DNA of 64,000 nucleotides from Planococcus lenghuensis (GTDB taxonomy: Bacteria > Bacillota > Bacilli > Bacillales_A > Planococcaceae): contig NZ_CP019640.1 of NCBI RefSeq assembly GCF_001999905.1, positions 1,778,001 through 1,842,000 on the forward strand, given 5' to 3'. A program made the position numbers and the translations under genes. This document shows positions 16,649 to 26,540 of this stretch, piece after piece. The notes under the pieces were generated by a model that searched no databases, was not told where the DNA came from, and was given only the letters and a program-made list of their open reading frames with translations. Every line of letters starts with the position of its first letter. Position 1 is the first letter of the stretch.

Positions 16649-19057
16649 ATGACTAAACAAAGTCAAGAAATAGGTGAAAGCCAACGGCGAATCACCTTGG
16701 GCATTACCGGGATGACCTGTGCCGCCTGCTCTAATCGGGTTGAAAAGAGCCTGGCAAAAGTGGATGGAGTCCAAAGTGCAGCGGTTAATCCTGCCAATGA
16801 GAGGGCAACCGTCGTGTTCGATGAGTCAAAAACCAATGTTGACGAGCTGATAAAGCGTGTGGAAAAAACGGGCTATGGCGTTACCGAAGAACGGATTGAA
16901 CTTTCGCTCAGTGGTATGACGTGTGCTGCCTGTTCTACGCGAATTGAAAAAGTGCTCAACAAAACGGATGGAGTCATTCAGGCAAATGTAAACCTGGCCA
17001 GCGAAAAAGCGACTGTCAACTATATCAATGGAAAAACGGATGTCGATACACTGATCGGCAAAATTAAGAAGATTGGTTACGATGCAAAACCGGCAGTGAA
17101 GGAAAATGCAGAAGCAGAAAAGGCCGCGAAGGAACAACAGTATAAAAAACAGCGAAATGCCTTTATTGTCGGTGCGGTCATTTCAATTCCGTTCCTGATT
17201 GCTATGATAGGGGAATTCACCGGAAACCACGCACTGATGATGCCGGGGTGCCTCCAGTTCCTTCTGGCTACCATCGTTCAGTTCACCATCGGTTGGCGAT
17301 TCATCCGCGGTGCATATAATGCATTGCGCGGCGGAAGTGCAAATATGGACGTCCTGGTGGCGCTCGGAACGTTGGCTGCTTACTTATACAGTTCTGTTCT
17401 TTGGCTGTTGGGCGCGGAGAGCGGATTCTATTTTGAAGCGTCCGTCATAATCATCACGTTAATCATCCTCGGGAAAGTGCTGGAAGCCCGTGCGAAAGGG
17501 CAAACATCCGAAGCGCTGAAAAAACTTATGGGGCTGCAGGCAAAAACCGCTCATGTGATCCGGAACGGGGAAACAGTGGATGTGCCGGTGGAAGACGTGC
17601 AAACCGGTGACCTGCTCTTAATTAAATCAGGTGAAAAGATCCCGGTAGACGGAGAAATCATTGAAGGCCAGACAACCGTGGACGAATCCATGCTGACAGG
17701 TGAAAGCCTGCCTGTTGAAAAAGAGCAGGGAGATATGCTGATTGGCGCGACCATCAACAAACACGGTTCCGTCAGGATGAAAGCGACGAAAGTCGGCAAG
17801 GATACGGCACTGGCACAAATCATCCGGATGGTCGAAGAAGCGCAAGGTTCGAAAGCGCCGATTCAAGACTTGGCCGATAAGATTTCCGGTATTTTTGTGC
17901 CGATCGTCATCGGAATTGCCATATTGACGTTTCTTGTCACGTACTTTCTGGTCGGATTCTCCCCTGCGCTTATCAGTGCGGTGGCGGTACTTGTTATCGC
18001 TTGCCCTTGTGCGCTTGGCTTGGCTACGCCGACGGCCATCATGGTCGGGACCGGAAAAGGGGCCGAGCACGGCGTCTTGATTAAAGGGGCCGAGTATTTA
18101 CAGTTGGTCCGTGAGATGGATGCGATCGTTTTGGACAAAACCGGAACCATCACAAAAGGGGAACCTGAAGTAACCGATGTAAAAGCATTCGAAACAGATG
18201 AAGAAGAATTACTTCGACTGGTTGCCAGTGCAGAAACGGGTTCTGAACATCCGCTTGGCCAGTCAATCATCCAGAAAGCAAAAGAGCAAGGGATTCGGCT
18301 AAGTAACGCCAGGAATTTTGAGGCGGTTCCGGGGCATGGTATATACGCCACCATAGAGGGCAGAAAAATGTCGGTCGGCAATAAGAAATTGATGGAACGA
18401 GAAAACGTGCTTCTTACTTCGGTTAAAGCAGAGATTGAAGCCTTAGAAGAAAAAGGCAAGACAGTCATGATGGCAGCAGAAGAGGGCCGGCTGCTCGGGT
18501 ATGTTGCAGTCGCAGATACGGTGAAGGAATCCTCCCGCCAGGCAATCAGTGAACTTCGCGCTCTTGATATTGAAGTGATCATGATGACAGGCGATAATGA
18601 GCGAACCGCACAGGCCATTGCTGCAGAAGTCGGGGTAGATCGTGTGCTGGCGGAAGTGCTGCCTGAAGGGAAAGCGGAAGAAGTGGAAAAACTGAAACAG
18701 GAAGGCAAAAAGGTGGCGATGGTCGGTGACGGCATCAATGATGCGCCCGCACTTGCGACAGCTGATGTGGGAATCGCGATCGGGACCGGAACAGATGTCG
18801 CCATCGAAGCGGCAGATATCACGTTGATGAGCGGTGATTTATTGGCCATCGTCGAGACCATTCAATTGTCACAAGCCACAATGCGGAAGATTAAGCAGAA
18901 TCTCGGCTGGGCTTTCGGCTATAATGTCATCCTGATTCCAGTCGCGGCATTTGGATTGTTGAACCCTATTTTGGCGGGAGCCGCCATGGCGTTTAGCTCA
19001 GTGTCCGTTGTCACGAACACCTTGTTCCTAAAACGATGGAAGCCGAGCCACACGTAG
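16649..19057 (+). CDS. copA: copper-exporting P1B-type ATPase
   Basis: 802 residues. Two N-terminal metal-binding domains carry GMTCAAC (Cys24/27 and Cys92/95). Eight membrane segments are expected, with CPC in the sixth ([15 protein letters not shown]), YN in the seventh (FGYNVILIP) and MAFSSVSV in the eighth, the Cu(I) selectivity set. The actuator TGES, phosphorylation DKTGT and hinge GDGINDAPA motifs are intact. It pumps Cu(I) out of the cytosol using ATP. It starts an operon with a methyltransferase and copZ and is preceded by a CsoR-like operator, so copper induction is expected. Confidence 0.97.
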   Translation: MTKQSQEIGESQRRITLGITGMTCAACSNRVEKSLAKVDGVQSAAVNPANERATVVFDESKTNVDELIKRVEKTGYGVTEERIELSLSGMTCAACSTRIEKVLNKTDGVIQANVNLASEKATVNYINGKTDVDTLIGKIKKIGYDAKPAVKENAEAEKAAKEQQYKKQRNAFIVGAVISIPFLIAMIGEFTGNHALMMPGCLQFLLATIVQFTIGWRFIRGAYNALRGGSANMDVLVALGTLAAYLYSSVLWLLGAESGFYFEASVIIITLIILGKVLEARAKGQTSEALKKLMGLQAKTAHVIRNGETVDVPVEDVQTGDLLLIKSGEKIPVDGEIIEGQTTVDESMLTGESLPVEKEQGDMLIGATINKHGSVRMKATKVGKDTALAQIIRMVEEAQGSKAPIQDLADKISGIFVPIVIGIAILTFLVTYFLVGFSPALISAVAVLVIACPCALGLATPTAIMVGTGKGAEHGVLIKGAEYLQLVREMDAIVLDKTGTITKGEPEVTDVKAFETDEEELLRLVASAETGSEHPLGQSIIQKAKEQGIRLSNARNFEAVPGHGIYATIEGRKMSVGNKKLMERENVLLTSVKAEIEALEEKGKTVMMAAEEGRLLGYVAVADTVKESSRQAISELRALDIEVIMMTGDNERTAQAIAAEVGVDRVLAEVLPEGKAEEVEKLKQEGKKVAMVGDGINDAPALATADVGIAIGTGTDVAIEAADITLMSGDLLAIVETIQLSQATMRKIKQNLGWAFGYNVILIPVAAFGLLNPILAGAAMAFSSVSVVTNTLFLKRWKPSHT

Positions 19058-19143
19058 ACTTGTACTGTCTTAAAAAGCAGCTAATTAATTGATGAATCAT
19101 CGAATTTACTGGCCTGTTTGGATTAACAAAGGGAGGGAAGTTG

Positions 19144-19806
19144 ATGAGTAGATTATTCCCGCTTATATATGACCGCGCAATGGAACCGCTGGAACGAAAA
19201 AGCTTCCGAAGGCTCAGGAAAAAACTAATTGCTGCGGCAGAGGGAAGTGTCCTGGAAATCGGTTCAGGAACCGGATTGAATTTCCCGCTTTACCGCTCAA
19301 ATATACGGGTTTCCGCTATTGAGCCGAATCCAGCGATGGCCAAGAGATCAAGTGAACGGATAGCCCAATCCCAAGCGAAAATCCAAGTATTTGCTGCAAA
19401 TGGTGAATCGTTGCCTTTCCCGGATAACTCGTTTGATACTGCTGTCGGTACGCTTGTATTCTGTACTATCCCTTATCCGGAAGTGGCACTGCAGGAATTG
19501 AGACGTGTTCTGAAACCAGGCGGAAAACTGCTGTTGCTTGAGCATGTCAAAATGGAGCAATCCGTTTTGGCGGCTGTCCAGCACGTACTGACACCTGCAT
19601 GGAAAGTGCTGGGAGACGGCTGTCACTTAAATCGTGATACGCTGAGTAAGGTAAAAGATTCCGGTTTTAAGGTAACAAATGCAGAAAAGTATCACCGCAG
19701 TCTGATGCTGCTGATTGAAGCAGAAAATCGGAAACCCGCAAGCATAAACCCGGAGGGGTTGCTTGTTGCTGAACACTACGCCGGAGCTGGAATTGTAACT
19801 GAATAA
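19144..19806 (+). CDS. class I SAM-dependent methyltransferase
   Basis: 220 residues from ATG 19144, after GGGAGGGAAG. Motif I is SVLEIGSGTGLNFPLY, the acidic motif II is in SAIEPNPAM, and the SFDTAVGTLVFCTI and LKPGGKLLLLEH motifs are present. This is the UbiE/COQ5-like small-molecule or lipid type; the substrate is unknown. It sits between copA and copZ in the same direction, 86 bp after copA and 82 bp before copZ, so it is probably co-transcribed with copper genes. A copper-related substrate is a guess from context only. Confidence 0.82.
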   Translation: MSRLFPLIYDRAMEPLERKSFRRLRKKLIAAAEGSVLEIGSGTGLNFPLYRSNIRVSAIEPNPAMAKRSSERIAQSQAKIQVFAANGESLPFPDNSFDTAVGTLVFCTIPYPEVALQELRRVLKPGGKLLLLEHVKMEQSVLAAVQHVLTPAWKVLGDGCHLNRDTLSKVKDSGFKVTNAEKYHRSLMLLIEAENRKPASINPEGLLVAEHYAGAGIVTE

Positions 19807-19888
19807 ACAATTGTTGATTCGCACTTTGAGTATCAAAAACACCTGATCAGAAACTGGCAGAAGTAGATTTGGAGGGAGGTGAAGATGA

Positions 19889-20095
19889 ATGGAACAGACA
19901 ACGCTTAAGATCGAAGGGATGACATGCAGTCACTGCGAATCAGCGGTAGACGGAGCTTTAAGAAATCTTCAAGGAGTCCAGGATGTCCAAGTGAATGTAG
20001 CGAAAGGCATTGCTGAAGTGGCGTATAATCATTCGGAAGTCACGACTGAAAGCATGAAGGAAGCCGTTGAAGAGCAAGGATACGATGTGAAATAA
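19889..20095 (+). CDS. copZ: copper chaperone CopZ
   Basis: 68 residues, a single heavy-metal-associated domain with the Cu(I) site GMTCSHC (Cys13 and Cys16) and the ferredoxin-like beta-alpha-beta repeat. It is the right length for CopZ and delivers Cu(I) to CopA or CsoR in the cytosol. GGGAGGTGAAG precedes the start. The start just overlaps the ribosome-site region of a possible upstream ATG; the chosen ATG gives the standard N-terminus. Confidence 0.93.
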   Translation: MEQTTLKIEGMTCSHCESAVDGALRNLQGVQDVQVNVAKGIAEVAYNHSEVTTESMKEAVEEQGYDVK

Positions 20096-20200
20096 AGAGA
20101 AAGGGCTGTTCCACAAGTCGGTAACGAATACCGCTTTGTAGGGATGGCCTTTTAATTTTTTTATGTTCTTTTTCTGGAATTCAACTGATTCATCCGCCAT

Positions 20201-20233
20201 CTTCAAATTTTCTACATAATCATTCGTTATAGT
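20201..20233 (+). promoter_or_regulatory. shared direct-repeat promoter, CcdA-like gene 1
   Basis: CTTCAAATTTT CTACATAATCA lies exactly 27 bases before TATAGT (20228-20233). Part of the seven-member promoter set. Confidence 0.72.
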
Positions 20234-20279
20234 AGCACCAAAGAATAGTAAATAAACAAAAGAAAGTAGGGAAATTTTA

Positions 20280-21065
20280 ATGGGAGAATTCCTCCACGAT
20301 TTAAGTCTGAAATGGTACTCCTTTTTGACGCAATTGGGCGTAAAGGTAGCTGAGCCGATTCTAGCTTTTACTGAACTGTGGAATATCCCAATTCTGACTG
20401 CACTGCTACTTGGACTGGCAGCTACAACGTCTCCTTGCCAAGTGACGACAAATGCCAGTGCACTGGCATTTGTCTCTCGGGATGCGACGAATAAACGAGA
20501 GACACTCGTTCAAACAGCGGCGTTCATTACGGGCAAAACCTTGATGTATACCTTAATAGGCGGGACGGCAATCTATTTAGGTGTGCAATTGACGACAGTG
20601 AATGGGAATACATCGTTCATTGTGCTAATCCGAAAAGCCATCGGACCGCTTATGGTTATTGCAGGTCTTTATTTTCTGGGAGTTGTCCGCTGGCGCCCGT
20701 CCTTTGGAGCAGAGTTGAGTGAACGTTTGAAAAGTAAAATTCCACAGGGCTCTCCGGTTGGTTCTTTCGGATTTGGCATAGCGTTTGCCCTGGCGTTTTG
20801 CCCAACACTGGTCTGGCTCTTTTTTGGTCTTCTCGTTCCACTTGGTATCCAGACAAGCGGTGGTGTCCTGCTCCCTGCCATTTTCGCACTCGGCACTACG
20901 ATTCCGTTGATTTTTTTCGTTCTGATTCTGGTCGATAGTTCAGAACTGATTAAACAGCGGTATTTCAAGAAAACCAAATCATTAAATAGATGGCTTACTA
21001 AATTAGCGGCTATCGTTTTCCTGTTAGCGGGCATTAATGATACCTTTACTTATTGGTTCATCTAA
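20280..21065 (+). CDS. CcdA/TauE-like membrane protein 1
   Basis: 261 residues with about six hydrophobic segments arranged as two repeats. One Cys lies early in ATTSPCQVTTNASALAF and a second in the equivalent position of the second half, ALAFCPTLVWLFFG. This paired Cys-Pro layout is that of DsbD-beta/CcdA transporters, which pass reducing power across the membrane, and it also resembles proteins annotated as sulfite exporter or UreH-like. Close position to copA-copZ and the shared promoter suggest extracytoplasmic thiol or copper work. It is paralogous to the frameshifted gene at 23596-24329. Confidence 0.75.
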   Translation: MGEFLHDLSLKWYSFLTQLGVKVAEPILAFTELWNIPILTALLLGLAATTSPCQVTTNASALAFVSRDATNKRETLVQTAAFITGKTLMYTLIGGTAIYLGVQLTTVNGNTSFIVLIRKAIGPLMVIAGLYFLGVVRWRPSFGAELSERLKSKIPQGSPVGSFGFGIAFALAFCPTLVWLFFGLLVPLGIQTSGGVLLPAIFALGTTIPLIFFVLILVDSSELIKQRYFKKTKSLNRWLTKLAAIVFLLAGINDTFTYWFI

Positions 21066-21640
21066 GAAGTGGTCATGACCTTAGAATCTGCAGGATAAGT
21101 TAAGGTTCTTCTTACATTAAAGTAGCAATGGCGCATGGGATGAATAGAATCTTTGTATAACAAAACGTGTGACTGCTGTAAGGATGTCATGCAGTAGTTG
21201 AAAAGAACTTTCTGGATTTTGTTTTCACTCACTGGCGCTGCAGTCAGAATTTTACTTGTACCGCACTACGCGAGTTAAGTCTTATCTTTGATAATTCATG
21301 GCTGGTCAACCCTTATATTTACAGGATGCATGGCTAGGTCTTTTTCTGCCTTCTGTTCCTAGTGTTTCCCGATTATCTGACAAACCAGATAAAGTGGTCG
21401 AGCAAAAGCAGATACCAGCCCTAACACCAAACTTCTGATTCGGCATAACTGGAATGCTGCTCGGATTAGTGAAGAACAAAATATATCGATTTGCCTCTAG
21501 CCCGTTTGTTTGGTTTAAAACAAAAGCAGAGATAAGTTTATTGATATCTACGTAGACTTATACCTATTATTCACTATACGAATTTTTTGTCAACATCATA
21601 AACAATAGTGTGGTAAAGGAGAGAGAGGAGGGGAATTGAA
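21066..21640. other. gene-poor stretch, possible remnant
   Basis: No convincing gene in 575 bp. A frame from ATG 21298 to TAG 21555 is open except for one TGA (21436) and reads protein-like (LFLPSVPSVSRLSDKPDK; GMLLGLVKNKIYRF), but it has no ribosome site and no recognisable family. Confidence 0.3.
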
Positions 21641-22957
21641 ATGTCAGACTATAAAAAGAACAGTATTACCCTAATTGGTGCAGTCGGACTTGGAACAGGT
21701 GTCATGATCAGCGCCGGAATCTTTGCACTGCTTGGACAGGTGGCAGCACTGGCAGGAAACTGGTTTCCGCTCATTTTTATTGCCGGGGCGATAGTGACGG
21801 CATTCAGTGCCTATTCCTACATAAAATTGAGCAATGAGTATCCATCCGCCGGCGGTATCGGAATGTTCTTAATGAAAGAATATGGGAAAGGGACCATTAC
21901 AGCTTCCGCTGCCCTTCTCATGGGTTTTTCGATGGTCATCAATCAGAGCTTAGTGGCGAGGACGTTCGGAACGTATACGCTCCAGCTGTTTGATTTTGGC
22001 TCGACGGACTTTCTGGTCCCGGCACTTGGGGTCGGGTTGCTGGCGTTTGCATTCCTGGTCAATATTTTAGGTAACAAATTCATCCAGACGTTCACTTCCA
22101 TCATGTCTTTACTGAAAATCCTTGGCCTGACCATCTTAGCGATTGTCGGTCTTTGGCTTGTCGGTTTTTCCTTCACTCCGGCGACAGGCGGATCGGATAT
22201 AGCTGCACCGGGTGCTGTAAGCTATATTGCATCTGTGGCACTGACTGTGCTGGCCTTCAAGGGGTTCACTACCATCACCAACAGCGGTTCGGAAATTGTG
22301 CAGCCGACGAAGAATGTCGGCAGAGCGATTATGATCGCCATTCTGATCAGCCTGGTAGTATACGTATTGCTGGCATGGTCCGTGTCCAGCAGCCTGCCAC
22401 TCAGCCGAATCATTGAAGCACAGGACTATGCTTTGGCAGAAGCAGCGAGACCGGTCTTGGGGAATTACGGGGTAATCTTCACCGTCGCCATCGCCATCAT
22501 TGCGACCGTATCCGGAATCATTGCAAGCGTCTTTGCTGTTTCCCGTATGCTGGCCATGCTGACAAATATGAAATTAATCCCGCATAAACATTTCGGAATG
22601 CCGGGATCCATTCAAAAGCATACCCTCGTCTACACTATTGTTGGCGCGATGGCACTCACTGTGCTGTTCGATTTGAGCCGGATTGCCTCAATGGGCGCCA
22701 TATTGTATCTGGTCATGGATATGATTATCCACTGGGGAGTGCTCAAACGTCTAAAAGGGAAGGTGAAAGCCAATTCGGCTATTGTCTTAACAGCTTTTAC
22801 ACTGGATGGCATTGTACTCGCTGCGTTTCTTTGGATTAAAATCACCAATGACCTCCTCGTCGTCGGAGTCTCGGCTTTATTCATCCTAGCGACTTTTGCG
22901 GGGGAGCGGTGGTTTCTGCGAAATGGCGTTGGTGGACAGATGGAGCATAGTGATTAA
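21641..22957 (+). CDS. APC-superfamily amino acid permease
   Basis: 438 residues with about 12 hydrophobic segments. The first carries the APC signature GAVGLGTGVMISAGIFALLG, and the EYPSAGGIGMFL and GSEIVQPTKNVGRAI motifs also fit amino acid/polyamine permeases. It imports or exchanges small amines or amino acids across the cytoplasmic membrane; the substrate cannot be told. AGAGAGGAGGGG precedes the ATG. It is not obviously part of the copper module, although it sits inside it. Confidence 0.88.
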   Translation: MSDYKKNSITLIGAVGLGTGVMISAGIFALLGQVAALAGNWFPLIFIAGAIVTAFSAYSYIKLSNEYPSAGGIGMFLMKEYGKGTITASAALLMGFSMVINQSLVARTFGTYTLQLFDFGSTDFLVPALGVGLLAFAFLVNILGNKFIQTFTSIMSLLKILGLTILAIVGLWLVGFSFTPATGGSDIAAPGAVSYIASVALTVLAFKGFTTITNSGSEIVQPTKNVGRAIMIAILISLVVYVLLAWSVSSSLPLSRIIEAQDYALAEAARPVLGNYGVIFTVAIAIIATVSGIIASVFAVSRMLAMLTNMKLIPHKHFGMPGSIQKHTLVYTIVGAMALTVLFDLSRIASMGAILYLVMDMIIHWGVLKRLKGKVKANSAIVLTAFTLDGIVLAAFLWIKITNDLLVVGVSALFILATFAGERWFLRNGVGGQMEHSD

Positions 22958-22982
22958 AATCAAAAATCAAATTGAACAGAAA

Positions 22983-23023
22983 AAACAGCTTCAGAGCGAA
23001 AAGCCTTCGTTCTGAAGCTGTTT
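22983..23023. terminator. bidirectional terminator, permease and Cys-rich gene
   Basis: AAACAGCTTCAGAGCG and CGTTCTGAAGCTGTTT form a long stem between convergent genes, with one mismatch and T-rich flanks. Confidence 0.85.
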
Positions 23024-23034
23024 TCGTTAAAAAA

Positions 23035-23367
23035 TCAGGCGATGTTCCGGCAAGCTTCTGCGCACCGTCGACAGGCTTCCGCACAGACTCTGCAATGTTC
23101 ACTATGCGCTGCGTGTTTTTCACATTCAGCTCCGCATGCATCACATACTTCTGCACAGAACTTCAACAGCTGCTCATGGAATTGGGCGTTGCGGGAAACA
23201 GCCTGCTCGGTGAAAGCACATGTATCTGCACATTCCCGGGTAAGCTTGAGACAGTCCGCTATCATCTTCACGTTGTCTTCCTTAAGACAGGCATCGAAAC
23301 AGTAGTTACACGCCATGGCGCAATCATGCAGAATCTGGATCAATTCCTGACGTCGTTCGTGAGCCAT
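23035..23367 (-). CDS. four-helix bundle copper-storage-like protein (Csp type)
   Basis: 110 residues from ATG 23367, which has GGAGGG upstream. It is all-helical with 16 cysteines, mostly spaced CxxxC along the helices (HDCAMACNYCFDAC, RECADTC, KFCAEVCDACGAEC, HCRVCAEACRRCAEAC). This is the pattern of Csp proteins, whose bundles hold many Cu(I) ions inside a Cys-lined core. There is no signal peptide, so it would store or buffer copper in the cytosol. It lies between two CcdA-like genes in the copper island. Confidence 0.9.
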   Translation of the reverse strand: MAHERRQELIQILHDCAMACNYCFDACLKEDNVKMIADCLKLTRECADTCAFTEQAVSRNAQFHEQLLKFCAEVCDACGAECEKHAAHSEHCRVCAEACRRCAEACRNIA

Positions 23368-23527
23368 CTTAAATCCCTCCATTAATAAATTTTGTAGTTC
23401 GCCTTGTACTTCTTTATTTACCAGTTTCCGTTTTTTAAAAACTGAGTATTCTATCTTTACTGCAGCTGATAAAGATGCCAAGTCTCTTATTGCCGTTCCC
23501 GAATTTGTCACAAGAGGAGAAAGCCAA

Positions 23528-23560
23528 CTTCATACTTTCTTCAAAGTTTTCCGCTAAGAT
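23528..23560 (+). promoter_or_regulatory. shared direct-repeat promoter, CcdA-like gene 2
   Basis: CTTCATACTTT CTTCAAAGTTT is the clearest 11 bp direct repeat of the set, 27 bases before TAAGAT (23555-23560). Confidence 0.8.
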
Positions 23561-23595
23561 AGTGTGATTGAATAATAAGAAAGTGGTGCTGTAAC

Positions 23596-24329
23596 ATGTA
23601 TCAGCTATTGAGCCAGCTGAGCAGCTGGCTGTCCGAACCATTTCTGAATATAGCAGCGGGACTTGAAGGTGCACCGGTCATCTTCGCTTTACTATTAGGC
23701 GTGATTGGCGCAATGACACCGTGTCAGTTTACGGGCAACGTAGGGGCGGTCACACTCTACGGTAATAAATCACTGCAGAAAGGACTGGCCTGGAAGGATG
23801 TCCTGTTTTTCAATGCCGGGAAAATCACCGTTTTCACCGGGCTCGGACTCCTCGTTTGGCTGCTTGGCAGCGGAATTGAAAATGAGTTGACCACATACTT
23901 TCCTTGGATCCGAAAAATGACAGGTCCTTTATTCATCGTTGTCGGAATCGTTATGCTCGGGTTCGTTAAAATCAAGGGACTATTCCGGATTCCGAAACTG
24001 CCGAATAATGTATTCCGAAATGAGAAAACCGGCTCCTTTCTTCTGGGGCCGGCTTCTCGCTCGGGTTTTGCCCGACAATGTTCATCCTGTTCTTCTTTAC
24101 ACTCATGCCGGTTGCGCTCAGCACTCCCTATGGCGCCGTGCTGCCGAGTCTGTTTGCACTCGGAACCTCGCTTCCGTTATTCATCGCTATTTTTTTGATT
24201 TGGTACTACGGTGCCGGCGGGACCGTGTTGAAAAAAGGGAGAAAAGTCGGTTTGATTCTCCAACGGGCAGCTGGTGTTGTCCTGGTTGTCATCGGCATCT
24301 TCGACACACTGGTCTATTGGACGATTTAA
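23596..24329 (+). pseudogene. CcdA/TauE-like membrane protein 2, frameshifted
   Basis: The first frame runs from ATG 23596 with the early Cys in MTPCQFTGNVGAVTLYG to about 24043. The second half continues in the next frame with AGFSLGFCPTMFILFFF to FDTLVYWTI. Reading through CTGGGGCC with one more G restores one ~244-residue protein aligned throughout with the gene at 20280. A one-base loss in this G run (five to four) is the simplest cause: a real mutation, a phase-variable switch or a sequencing error. If intact, it would be a second two-Cys CcdA-like thiol transporter. Confidence 0.8.
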
Positions 24330-24435
24330 TGTGAAAACGAAACTGCAATCGGCATCATACGTGCAGACGTCACTATGTATCATGTAACGTAAGAGCAAGT
24401 ACACGAGAAAAATCCGGAAGCAGGGGTGAAGATAA

Positions 24436-25140
24436 TTGGAGACACGAGAAAAGATACTGATCGTGGATGATGAATGGAACATGCGGAATTTACTGAAAGT
24501 GCTGCTGTTTCCGCACTTTGATACGGAAGAAGCGGAGGACGGGGCAACGGCGCTTGCGTTGGCAGAGAAAAAAAGCTACAGCCTCATCATCCTTGATTTG
24601 ATGATGCCTGGTATGGACGGATGGGAAGTGTGCGAAAAAGTCCGGGAGAAGAGACAAGTGCCGATTCTTATGCTGACAGCCCGGGGAGATACCAAAGACA
24701 AAGTGGAGGGATTTTCTGCAGGAGCAGACGACTACCTGGTCAAGCCGTTCGATTCGGAAGAACTGGTTGCCCGGGCAAAAGCCCTCATTCGCCGTTCGCA
24801 AGCCACAGCCAGCCATGCTGTGGAAGAGCTGATCGAAGTGGCGGATCTGAAAATTGACCGAGTGGAGCGGCTTGTCTATGTCGGGGACAAGGTCATCGAA
24901 CTGACACCAAAGGAATTCGACTTAATCGAACTGTTGGCGACAAACGATAAAATCATTTTCACACGGGATATGCTGATGAACCGCATCTGGGGTATCGACA
25001 AAGAGCGGGATGTGCGGACAGCGGATACACATGTCAAGAACCTGCGGGAAAAGTTCCGGAAAAACGAGCTCTCCTTTAACCCGATTCGCACAATCTGGGG
25101 CAAAGGCTATAAATTCCAGCATTCAAATCCGGAGCAATGA
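24436..25140 (+). CDS. OmpR-family response regulator, ResD-like
   Basis: 234 residues from a TTG with GGGGTGAAG upstream. The receiver domain shows the acidic pair at 11-12, phospho-acceptor Asp54 (IILDLMMPGMDG), the Thr in LTARG and the Lys in LVKPF. The C-terminal winged helix has the features of the ResD/PhoB group: LTPKEFDLIELL, TADTHVKNLREKF and IRTIWGKGYKF. It is translationally coupled to the kinase (stop overlaps ATGA). The shared direct repeats upstream of seven nearby operons are of the kind bound by such tandem-dimer regulators, so it is the best local candidate for that regulon; this is not proven. Confidence 0.93.
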   Translation: METREKILIVDDEWNMRNLLKVLLFPHFDTEEAEDGATALALAEKKSYSLIILDLMMPGMDGWEVCEKVREKRQVPILMLTARGDTKDKVEGFSAGADDYLVKPFDSEELVARAKALIRRSQATASHAVEELIEVADLKIDRVERLVYVGDKVIELTPKEFDLIELLATNDKIIFTRDMLMNRIWGIDKERDVRTADTHVKNLREKFRKNELSFNPIRTIWGKGYKFQHSNPEQ

Positions 25141-26540
25141 TGCGGGCAAGTATCGTCGCTAAACTTGTCCTCAGCATTTTGCTATTGGTGCTGACCATTT
25201 TGCTGCCGCTTGGCTTCACATTGAATCAGCTGTTCGCGAGTTTTTATTTCAATGAAGCAGAACAGGAGCTTGACTCGCTGTCAGACCGATACGCAGCCTC
25301 TATTCCTTCCTTGGATTCTGAACAGCTTGATCTGTTTGAGCGACTGTCATCACTGACAGACCGGGAGATTGTTGTTGTAGATGCAGCGGGCGTCGTAGCC
25401 GCAAATTCCGGGATTCCGGGAATATCGGAAGGGCAGTCTCTTAGCGCCGAGGAAGTGGAATTACTGAGCGAAAGTGCCTCTCAGCATAGGGAATACGTGA
25501 ATCCGGTGAATGGGGAGAGGTACTTGAGTACGGGGAAGCCGATTTTCGATGGTGGTGAACTGCTAGGTGTAGTCTTCGTGCTGGATTCCGCAGAAGATCT
25601 TTACCAGTCGCTGAATGCCATAAAACAATCTGTCATACTGGCCGGCGCAGGTGCTGTGTTTCTGGCGCTCGGCTTTGCGTATATCTTATCTCGAAAGCTA
25701 TCCGATCCATTGCTTGACATGGAAAAAGCGGCACGTAAAATGGCAAAGGGTGAACTGGATACAAGAGTAGCAAGCGGCACGGCAGATGAAATCGGGTCTT
25801 TGGCCGTTGCCATTAACGATCTGGCCATCGATTTGCAACAGTATCGGAATAACCGCCGGCAGTTTTTTGCGGACATTTCACACGAGCTTCAGACACCGAT
25901 GACGTATTTGGAGGGCTACGCCCATGCGCTTGAGAACAAGCTGTATAAATCAGAAGAAGAACAGCAGCAGTACGCCCGGATTATCCGGCAGGAAACGGCA
26001 AGACTTTCCCGGCTCGTCCATGAACTATTCGATCTTGCGAAAATGGAAGAAGGTAAAATTTCGTTGACTGTTGAAGATGTGGATCTAATTGAAGTGGCGG
26101 AAAATGCACTGCTGAAGTCACAGATGAAAGCGCGTGAGAAAGGCATCCATCTCGTATTCAGTCCGCCGGATACTGTTCCTTATGTGACAGCCGATGGGAT
26201 GCGAATGGAGCAGGTGCTGATGAACTTGATTGATAATGCAGTGAAATATACGCAACGCGGAGAAATCCGTCTCGAAGTGGAAGCGCGGGCCGGCAACGTG
26301 AAAGTGGCTGTGGAAGATACAGGCATCGGAATTCCGGAAGCAGATCTGCCGCATCTCTTTGACCGTTTTTACCGAGTCGAAAAATCGCGCTCACGGGAGT
26401 TCGGCGGTACCGGTCTCGGTCTTGCCATTGTGAAGCAATTAACCGAGCTTCAAGGCGGAACCATTGCGGTAAGCAGCAAGCCTGGAGAAGGGACACACTT
26501 TGAGCTCACATTTCCGGAAGCAGAGGAGGAAGAAGGGTGA
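25137..26540 (+). CDS. sensor histidine kinase
   Basis: 467 residues: N-terminal membrane helix (IVAKLVLSILLLVLTILLPL), an extracytoplasmic sensor of about 130 residues, a second membrane helix (LAGAGAVFLALGFAYIL), a HAMP linker (DPLLDMEKAARKMAKGELD), the H-box FADISHELQTPM, and the ATPase N, G1 and G2 boxes (NLIDNAVKYT, DTGIGIPEADL, GGTGLGLAIVKQL). It should phosphorylate the adjacent regulator. The sensor lacks Cys or Met clusters, so direct copper sensing is not evident. Overlaps the regulator at the start and the next gene at the end. Confidence 0.94.
   Translation: MMRASIVAKLVLSILLLVLTILLPLGFTLNQLFASFYFNEAEQELDSLSDRYAASIPSLDSEQLDLFERLSSLTDREIVVVDAAGVVAANSGIPGISEGQSLSAEEVELLSESASQHREYVNPVNGERYLSTGKPIFDGGELLGVVFVLDSAEDLYQSLNAIKQSVILAGAGAVFLALGFAYILSRKLSDPLLDMEKAARKMAKGELDTRVASGTADEIGSLAVAINDLAIDLQQYRNNRRQFFADISHELQTPMTYLEGYAHALENKLYKSEEEQQQYARIIRQETARLSRLVHELFDLAKMEEGKISLTVEDVDLIEVAENALLKSQMKAREKGIHLVFSPPDTVPYVTADGMRMEQVLMNLIDNAVKYTQRGEIRLEVEARAGNVKVAVEDTGIGIPEADLPHLFDRFYRVEKSRSREFGGTGLGLAIVKQLTELQGGTIAVSSKPGEGTHFELTFPEAEEEEG

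Noticed and set aside
21298-21555. Frame open but for one TGA (21436), possibly a second selenoprotein
   Set aside because: No ribosome site, no recognisable family, TGA not at a Cys position, no clear hairpin; likely chance or a remnant.
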